Origin: Euperipatoides rowelli | Lineage: Eukaryota > Onychophora > Udeonychophora > Euonychophora > Peripatopsidae | DNA: 23,989 nucleotides | Strand: one strand, 5' to 3' | Assembly (NCBI GenBank): GCA_003024985.2 | Contig: PXIH01S0014959.1 | Part shown: piece by piece, positions 19,194-23,989 of the stretch | How the letters are laid out: each line of letters opens with the position of its first letter | Position numbering within the stretch: position 1 is the first letter of the stretch | The notes under the pieces: generated by a model | Seen by the model: the letters and a program-made list of their open reading frames with translations, nothing else | Databases searched by the model: none | What the model was told of the DNA's origin: nothing | Made by a program: the position numbers and the translations under genes

Positions 19194-19671
19194 CAGTAAA
19201 ACCTGTCTTGAGAGACCCCTGCTATGAGAGACCACCTGCCTTTAAAGACCACAATTTCTTTGCACCAATCAATTTTTCACACAAACGACCTCTTATTAAA
19301 GACCACCTCTCTAACGTGACCAGTGGCCAGTCTTTTTAAATTCCAAGCATTGAATTTAGCCTTTTTTGTAAGACCACAAGAACTTTGTAAAAAGTGTGAC
19401 TTTTTTTATTTACAGACAAAATTAAAAAAAAAGCAAATTTAAATGTGTAAATGCCTAAAAATATAACATTGTAGTCTAGTGTATTTCATTACAGCATTGG
19501 GCTTTGTTGAAAAAAGGGGAAAGTTTATTTTTGAAATCAACTCCTTTGAAAGACCAATATTTTATAGCAGAAGAGATGGACTTTCAAGACAGTTCTTCTT
19601 TTGAGAGACCACCTGTTTTGAAAGACTGTTATTTCATGGCAGAAGGGGTGGTCTCTCGACAGGTTTTACTG
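19194..19671. mobile_element. pogo-like Tc1/mariner MITE with TA duplication
   Basis: The left end CAGTAAAACCTGTCTTGAGA and right end GTCTCTCGACAGGTTTTACTG (read inward, CAGTAAAACCTGTCGAGAGA) are inverted repeats of about 24 bp with a 1-2 base length difference. Each is preceded or followed by TA (19192-19193, 19672-19673), the Tc1/mariner target. CAGTA termini point to the pogo/Tigger branch. The body is 478 bp without a transposase frame. Subterminal GAGAGACCACCTG and AAAGACCAC motifs recur several times on both sides, in inverted arrangement, possibly as transposase-binding repeats. It is non-coding and mobilised in trans. Confidence 0.87.
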
Positions 19672-19674
19672 TAG

Positions 19675-19810
19675 TTATAACTAATTATAACTAGTTGAAA
19701 CTAAAATTCTCTGCTGGATATTGGAATAATTAGTTTTAACTAGTCAAAACTAAACACAAATGCTATTTTCTGAAACTAGTTTTAAATAGTTAATATTAGA
19801 ATTAATATTA
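19675..19810 (+). repeat. AACTAG dispersed repeat, left half
   Basis: AACTAGTTGAAACTAAAATT, TTTTAACTAGTCAAAACTAA, ATGCTATTTTCTGAAAC and TAGTTTTAAATAGTTAA match the copy at 3185 in the same order and orientation. The copy stops at about 19810 against the LINE tail and resumes at 21110. It abuts the TA duplication of the pogo-like MITE. Confidence 0.7.
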
Positions 19811-21109
19811 TTATCTTTCGGACAGATAGTATAGTCTGTAGCCTAGGACTTTACAGTAAGACAATTTAAACTAAAGCTAAAATGGGTTGCAGTTCTTTAA
19901 GTAAATATCAAGATACCTTTTAAACTCATCAAAATTATCAGCAATGACTATTTCAGGTAATAATTTTTTTCACCAAGGAATCACTCTAATAGTTAAAAAC
20001 TAGCTCTTATTTTTGTTTTCTGGTGTTCTCAATTTAATTTTTTTCCATTACTTCTTGTGATTTCATCTTTGTTTAGATCAAAACTATTACTGGAAATTTA
20101 ATAAGTTAATTTTACTTATATAGAGAAGATTGTATCTTACTTTTCTTTGAAATGAAGCAAGCAAGTTTAAGCATGATAATCTTTTAGTGTATGGTAGGTT
20201 ATGGATATGATATATCTTCTTAGTAAGAGCATGGAAACTCAGATCAATCCCATCTCTATCCCCTGGATTGTCAAAATAGTATACAATCAAGCAATAATCA
20301 AAGTGGAGCATATAAAGAATGGTGTCATAAAATGAAAGTTACTAAATAAAATTGCTCCTTTTTGTCTGATCTTCTTCACTAATATATCATATTGGATAGA
20401 AAAACACAGTTTATGTCTAGAGACCTAAATTTTTGTTGTTGGTTGGTGAGTTTAATAATAATAATTAAAATTGTTTGTACCAACATTAAGAATAATACAT
20501 TTATCACTGTTGAGTACGCTTTAAGTCCGTTATTGGTAGACCAATTACCAAATTGATTAATGTCTTTTTGGAATTTGTGTCCGACTCATTGTCAGTGCAT
20601 CTAAAATTTTTGAAATCATCAGAACATGAGGATGTCGCAACTATTTTCCAACTGAACATCAGATACAAAAAAATTGAATTGAGTGGCTGACAACACCGCT
20701 CCCTGTAGAACACCAATGGTCAAAATGAAAACATTCACTCTGAAAGATTTCTTGTAAAATATATCCATAAATTCCAAAGTGATGAATTTTGTTGATTAAT
20801 AGTGTATGATTAAGGGTGTCAAACACCCTAGAAAAGTCTGCGTAAAGTATAGAAAATTGTGGCCATTATCACATAGTTGTGTGCATGCATTCAGTGCATT
20901 TAAAAGATTTGATTGTGTTGATAGACCACGTCCAAAGCCATGTTGGTAATCTTTTAACAGGGATAAGTTGTCAATGGTTTTCATCAGTCTGTTATGAATT
21001 AATACAGTAGTTCAACTATCTTACTTATACAGTTCAAGTTGGTAATAGGTCTAGAGCTTTCAAGGTTACTCGGTCCCTTTTTGAAAACTGGTAATATCAT
21101 AAATATGTG
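19811..21109 (-). mobile_element. LINE fragment (CR1/L2-like), RT to 3' end
   Basis: Read on the minus strand from about 21105: ILPVFKKGPSNLESSRPITN (usual PVFKKGD-----YRPIS), SKIVEL, then KDYQHGFGRGLSTQSNLLNA (usual KQHGFR-GRSTQTNLL), a QGAVLSATQFNFF block in another frame, and DDFKNFRCTDNES. Further on come NPGDRDGIDLS and LPYTKRLSCLNLL, then IADNFDEFKRYLD before a stop near 19877. The 3' tail ends in a GATAATAAT-type simple sequence at about 19812. The endonuclease and ORF1 are absent (5' truncation). Several frame changes and stops show it is inactive. It is antisense to PIF1. Confidence 0.85.
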
Positions 21110-21145
21110 AATTTAGTTGAAATTAATTTTAATTAGTTTTATTTC
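21110..21145 (+). repeat. AACTAG dispersed repeat, right remnant
   Basis: GAATTTAGTTGAAATTAATT followed by TTAATTAG matches AAATTTGTTGAAACTAATTT followed by TAATTAG of the copy near 3340-3366 at about 24 of 27 positions. Its place directly beyond the LINE 5' boundary suggests that it is the other side of the interrupted repeat. Confidence 0.5.
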
Positions 21146-21721
21146 TGCATGAATTTCTCTTTGCACATAACTTGTTTGGGATCAATATTATATAAAATGT
21201 GAAAGAATACTGTATATATCACAAATTTTTTGTATTTAAATATGCCCTGATTTTTAAACCTACATAGATGTAGATTTAAAAATCAGGAAAAAAACAAACT
21301 GATACAATCATATAAAGTAAAATTATTGTAATTCCAAGATAATCACTTTTTGGTCTGGTTCTTTTAGAGTCTGTAACAAATTTTGTTGAAATTATATATT
21401 TATTACTAGCATTCGTTTTCCATAGGTTTACATGTCATCAATGTCATGTCAAGCAAAAAAAAAAAATACAATAAATGTTTTTTTCATCTCATCATATAGG
21501 CTAGTATGTCTACAATCATAAAATATCCAATTTTGTCAAGCAATAACATTTTTGGTGACCATGTTCTCCCTTATATTACTTAATATGATATTGATACAAT
21601 TACAATCCTATATTAAATTGATTTCTCAACTCATATGCATGGCTCTGTTCAAAGATAGTTTTAGTTTTGAGATATTTTTTTTTACAAATTTGTAAGACAA
21701 TTGATTGAAAGGGAGATCACC

Positions 21722-21758
21722 TTTTTTTTTTTTTTTTTTTTTTGGGGGGGGGGGGGGG
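21722..21758. repeat. Poly-T then poly-G homopolymer junction
   Basis: A run of about 22 T is followed directly by about 15 G. It can form unusual DNA structure and is prone to length errors in sequencing. It has no coding value; an open frame drawn across it is an artefact. Confidence 0.9.
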
Positions 21759-22177
21759 ATAAGCATTTCTCATATTTATATTTTCCTGAATTTTTAATTT
21801 ACAGATTTAAAAAAAAATTATATTTAAAGAAACTTGACCACAAGAACAGTATAATTAATGTGTCATATTATAAAAAAATAAAGTTTGAAGAATTCCTAGG
21901 CCTGTAGGCTAACCACCTATGAATTAAAACCTACTTGTGGAGAGGTGATGATTATGCAATAAGGTGCAGGGGTAACACAATCATGTTGTGTAAAACTATA
22001 TTACAATATTAAAACCTCAAAACTTGTCTACATGTGTAAATCTATTTTTTCAATTTTTAACCTGTCTGCTGCATGTGTAGAATAATTGCTATAATGTTTT
22101 AGTCATTTACACTATATTTTTTTAAAAAACTGTTTTTGTTAATTAACTTATTTTCTAATACTGTTGCCTATTTTTAG

Positions 22178-22430
22178 ACTCCCACTTCAACTAAGACAAC
22201 TATAACACCTTGTTCCTTGCCATCTCCTCAACTTACTGCTGATCAAAAATTTGTTCTTAACACGGTGAGAAATGGACAGAATGTTTTTTTTACAGGAAGT
22301 GCTGGTACTGGGAAATCATTTTTGTTGAAAAAAATTCTAGGATTATTGCCTCCTCAATTCACTTTTGCAACTGCCAGTACAGGCATTGCTGCTTGCCATA
22401 TTGGAGGTTCCACCCTTCACTCATTTGCTG
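22178..22430 (+). CDS. PIF1: PIF1 helicase, second coding exon (ATP-binding core)
   Basis: Bounded by TATTTTTAG and G|GTAAGT, this exon encodes residues 174-257 plus one base of Gly258. A Thr/Pro-rich linker is followed by LTADQ (192-196, the adenine-binding Q-motif region), then FFTGSAGTGKSFLLKKILG, which holds Walker A (213-220, catalytic Lys219), and then motif Ia ATASTGIAACHIGG (237-250) with TLHSFAG. Human PIF1 reads FFTGSAGTGKSYLLKRILG and ATASTGVAACHIGGTTLHAFAG, so identity is very high. No residue essential to ATP binding is missing. Walker B and the other motifs (DEIS, helicase motifs III-VI) are not in this window and must lie to the right. The frame is open well before any ATG because this is an internal exon. 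The intron leaves in phase 1. Confidence 0.96.
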
Positions 22431-22766
22431 GTAAGTTTAGACACAATATTTAATCTTGTAAACTTCATTATTTCTAAGTGATTTCTTTTATGATCGATTT
22501 TTTGGGACAGTTGAATGTATAACATTGATTTTGTAATATACACTATAGATAGAACCATTTGACAGATCATTCTATCCCCCGCCTCAACTATTTTTTTCTA
22601 TGCTTGAATTGTATGCTTTGGTTACAATTTTTAAGCTATTTGAGTTATAAGGTACCAGTAGATATAATTTTTACATCAACTTGGTAAATTCACCATATCC
22701 CTCCTTCCCTCAGCATTCCTCCCATTCCTATTTAATGCTGTAATTGTATGTTTCATTACAATCTAT
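22431..22766 (+). other. PIF1 intron after second coding exon, left part
   Basis: AT-rich sequence after a strong GTAAGT donor, with no exon or element recognised. The intron continues to the right edge of the window. Confidence 0.6.
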
Positions 22767-22966
22767 GGTGTCCACAGAGGGAGGGGGCAGTTGACCCCTT
22801 GGAAAAACAGTGACTGTTTTTTTTATATGTGTAAATAATTACAAACAATTGTTTTGTAAAGAAAGTCATGACATGAGCTGAAATGTTCTTTTGATTCTTG
22901 TTGCTACAAGTGACCCATAAATTGTTTTGCCCCCCCCCCCCCTCAAATTTTATTTATGTGGACACC
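22767..22966. mobile_element. Possible small MITE with GGTGTCCACA ends
   Basis: GGTGTCCACA at 22767 and TGTGGACACC ending at 22966 are inverted. G-rich sequence sits inside the left end and C-rich sequence inside the right, about 200 bp in all. I could not find a convincing target duplication, so family and exact ends are uncertain. Confidence 0.35.
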
Positions 22967-23107
22967 CTTGATTACCAATCATGGTTATTCAAGTTAGGAT
23001 TAGATGTGATAAGGTCCGAGTGGATTTAAACAAGATACTTACCACAAAATCGATTCTGAACCGTTCACATTTTAGGTGGACGGTGTTGTTTGCCCCCCCC
23101 CCCCCCC

Positions 23108-23373
23108 GTTACGGTACGCTTTTATCAGCGGACATCTTCGTTAAAGATCGTGATCGCCATTTCTGTTAGATACCACCTGGTATATTTTGCTTGGGAAATT
23201 GATTCCCTATGTCTTTTGATGAAGGTATGATTTCACAAACACCCACAAATCCTACCTTCATCAAAAGACCTAAGGAATCAATTCCCCAAGCAAAAATACA
23301 CCAGTTGGTATCTAACAGAAATGGCGATCACGATCTTTAACGAAGATATCCGCTGATAAAAGCGTACCGTAAC
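23108..23373. repeat. Foldback palindrome, arms about 120 bp
   Basis: The left arm (23108-23227) and right arm (23253-23373) are inverted copies that differ at only about six or seven positions, one of them a single-base length difference. About 25 bases of spacer separate them. The outermost matched block is GTTACGGTACGCTTTTATCA and the innermost TTTTGATGAAGGTA. The pairing stops at a poly-C run on the left and a C-rich block on the right. No clear target duplication or coding frame is present. It is probably a foldback MITE; its transcript would form a long hairpin. Confidence 0.85.
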
Positions 23374-23639
23374 CGCCCCTCCTACCCATAGGCTTTGGGT
23401 ACAGGGCAGAGCCCCTTAAAGCCAAGAGTTTTTAATTACCGTATTTTTCAAAATATGTGTGCCCTCACAATTGATATGTAAAGTTTAAAAAAAGTCAAGT
23501 ATTTCTTGCTGAATCACTGCTTTTATTCTATTCATGATTATTGTGAGTTTAGCCAAGGGATTCACAATGCTTAGCCTACATGTAATTAATTCATTATATT
23601 AAAAATGTATATATTTTTTTGTTTTCTGATTAATACATT
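23374..23639. other. Non-coding intronic stretch, nothing definite
   Basis: C-rich sequence next to the palindrome, a CAGGGCAGAGCCCC motif near 23401, and ACCGTATTTTTC near 23439, which resembles the start of a common repeat but cannot be followed. No exon is seen. Confidence 0.4.
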
Positions 23640-23780
23640 TAGGGGCGGACTGGCCCAGGTAGGAGGGTGGCAATTGCCACCTGGCGTGTAAGCTCCCTTG
23701 ATCTCTCTAGACCTCATGAAAGTGGCCTGAATTTCTTTCTTTCCCACCTAGCCCGTCATGCCGTACCCAGTCCGCCCCTG
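23640..23780 (+). mobile_element. 141-bp hAT MITE with 8-bp TSD
   Basis: AGGGGCGGACTGG on the left and CCAGTCCGCCCCTG on the right are inverted repeats, flanked by AATACATT on both sides (23632-23639, 23781-23788), an exact 8-bp duplication. The first base of the left end is T in place of the usual C. Inside the left end is a perfect 16-bp palindrome, GGTGGCAATTGCCACC (23666-23681). Both halves match the subterminal regions of the 1.6-kb element at 15816-17391, so this is a minimal derivative of that family. Confidence 0.88.
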
Positions 23781-23909
23781 AATACATTTAATTTTGTTCA
23801 TTTTGATTTATATTCTGTGTATAATGTATATTTGTTTTACTGTTATACTGATTGACAATTCTATAATGTACTAGAGTTATGAGTTTTGACCCTACTTTGT
23901 ATAAAGATC

Positions 23910-23989
23910 AGTGTTGAGTAGGAACGAAATCCAAAGGAACGAGTTCCTTGGATTAGTTCCTTTTTCAAGGAACGAGCCAGGAACTAGTT
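23910..23989 (+). mobile_element. Start of another hAT-like element (cut by window edge)
   Basis: CAGTGTTGAGTAGGAACGA resembles the CAGTGTTG-type ends of many hAT elements. It is followed by repeated GGAACGAG and AGTTCCTT words that are complementary to each other and can form small hairpins. The other end lies outside the window, so the class is tentative. Confidence 0.45.

Larger units (their letters stand above)
18612..22177 (+). other. PIF1 intron between first and second coding exons
   Basis: This 3.6-kb phase-0 intron (GTACTAG to TTTTTAG) is mostly mobile-element sequence: a hAT-like element (18742-19114), a pogo-like MITE (19194-19671), a split AACTAG repeat and an antisense LINE fragment (19811-21115). 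From 21150 to 22177 I see only AT-rich sequence, a poly-T/poly-G run at 21722-21758, and no exon. Confidence 0.85.

Noticed and set aside
23667-23855. Plus-strand 62-codon open frame near the right edge
   Set aside because: It lies almost wholly within the 141-bp hAT MITE and its flank, with no coding resemblance.
1-23989. tRNA, rRNA, SINE with tRNA-like promoter, CRISPR array
   Set aside because: No A/B-box pair, conserved rRNA block or regularly spaced direct repeat array was seen on either strand.

Overview
This is an AT-rich (very roughly 70% A+T by eye) stretch of an invertebrate animal genome. The genes have long introns, GT-AG splice sites and metazoan-specific proteins, and most of the sequence is transposon debris. 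Recurring words such as TAGGCCTA, TAGCCTAC and TACAGTA, together with many hAT ends and CR1/L2-like LINE fragments, suggest a marine invertebrate, perhaps a deuterostome. The species cannot be fixed from the sequence.

Two real genes are visible, head to head. On the minus strand is TTC33 (tetratricopeptide repeat protein 33). Its first coding exon is at 13936-14150 and its second at 5653-5734, and the phase across the 8.2-kb intron matches exactly. The rest of the gene must lie to the left, outside the window or in sequence I could not recognise. On the plus strand is the PIF1 DNA helicase. The exon at 18093-18611 encodes the whole metazoan N-terminal region, and the exon at 22178-22430 encodes the Q-motif region, Walker A and motif Ia. 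The remaining helicase exons lie to the right, outside the window. Between the two genes, about 14380-14530 looks like a shared bidirectional promoter (YY1-type ATGGCGG, CCAAT boxes, an NRF1-like TGCGCA). A candidate PIF1 leader exon ends at 14579 and would splice to 18084.

Layout: 1-5652, TTC33 intron 2 and beyond, with a hAT end, an AACTAG-type dispersed repeat, a cluster of mutually inverted repeats (3690-5085) and a 57-nt pre-miRNA-like hairpin (5164-5220). 5735-13935, TTC33 intron 1, with a hAT element carrying a perfect 8-bp target duplication (8263-8778), a badly decayed but nearly complete LINE in antisense orientation (about 9890-12890) and a 245-base assembly gap. 14580-18083, inferred PIF1 leader intron, holding a 1.6-kb hAT-like element (15816-17391) that encloses a LINE 3' end. 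18612-22177, PIF1 intron, holding a hAT-like element with a 78-bp tandem repeat, a pogo-like Tc1/mariner MITE with TA duplication, and a LINE fragment that splits another copy of the AACTAG repeat. 22431-23989, next PIF1 intron, with a near-perfect 266-bp foldback palindrome, a 141-bp hAT MITE related to the 1.6-kb element, and the start of another hAT-like element.

There is no operon-like system, CRISPR array, RNA gene of a standard class, or viral element that I can support. The most notable observations are the divergent TTC33/PIF1 pair with possible upstream ORFs in both leaders, the intronic hairpin, the foldback palindrome, and datable nestings of mobile elements.
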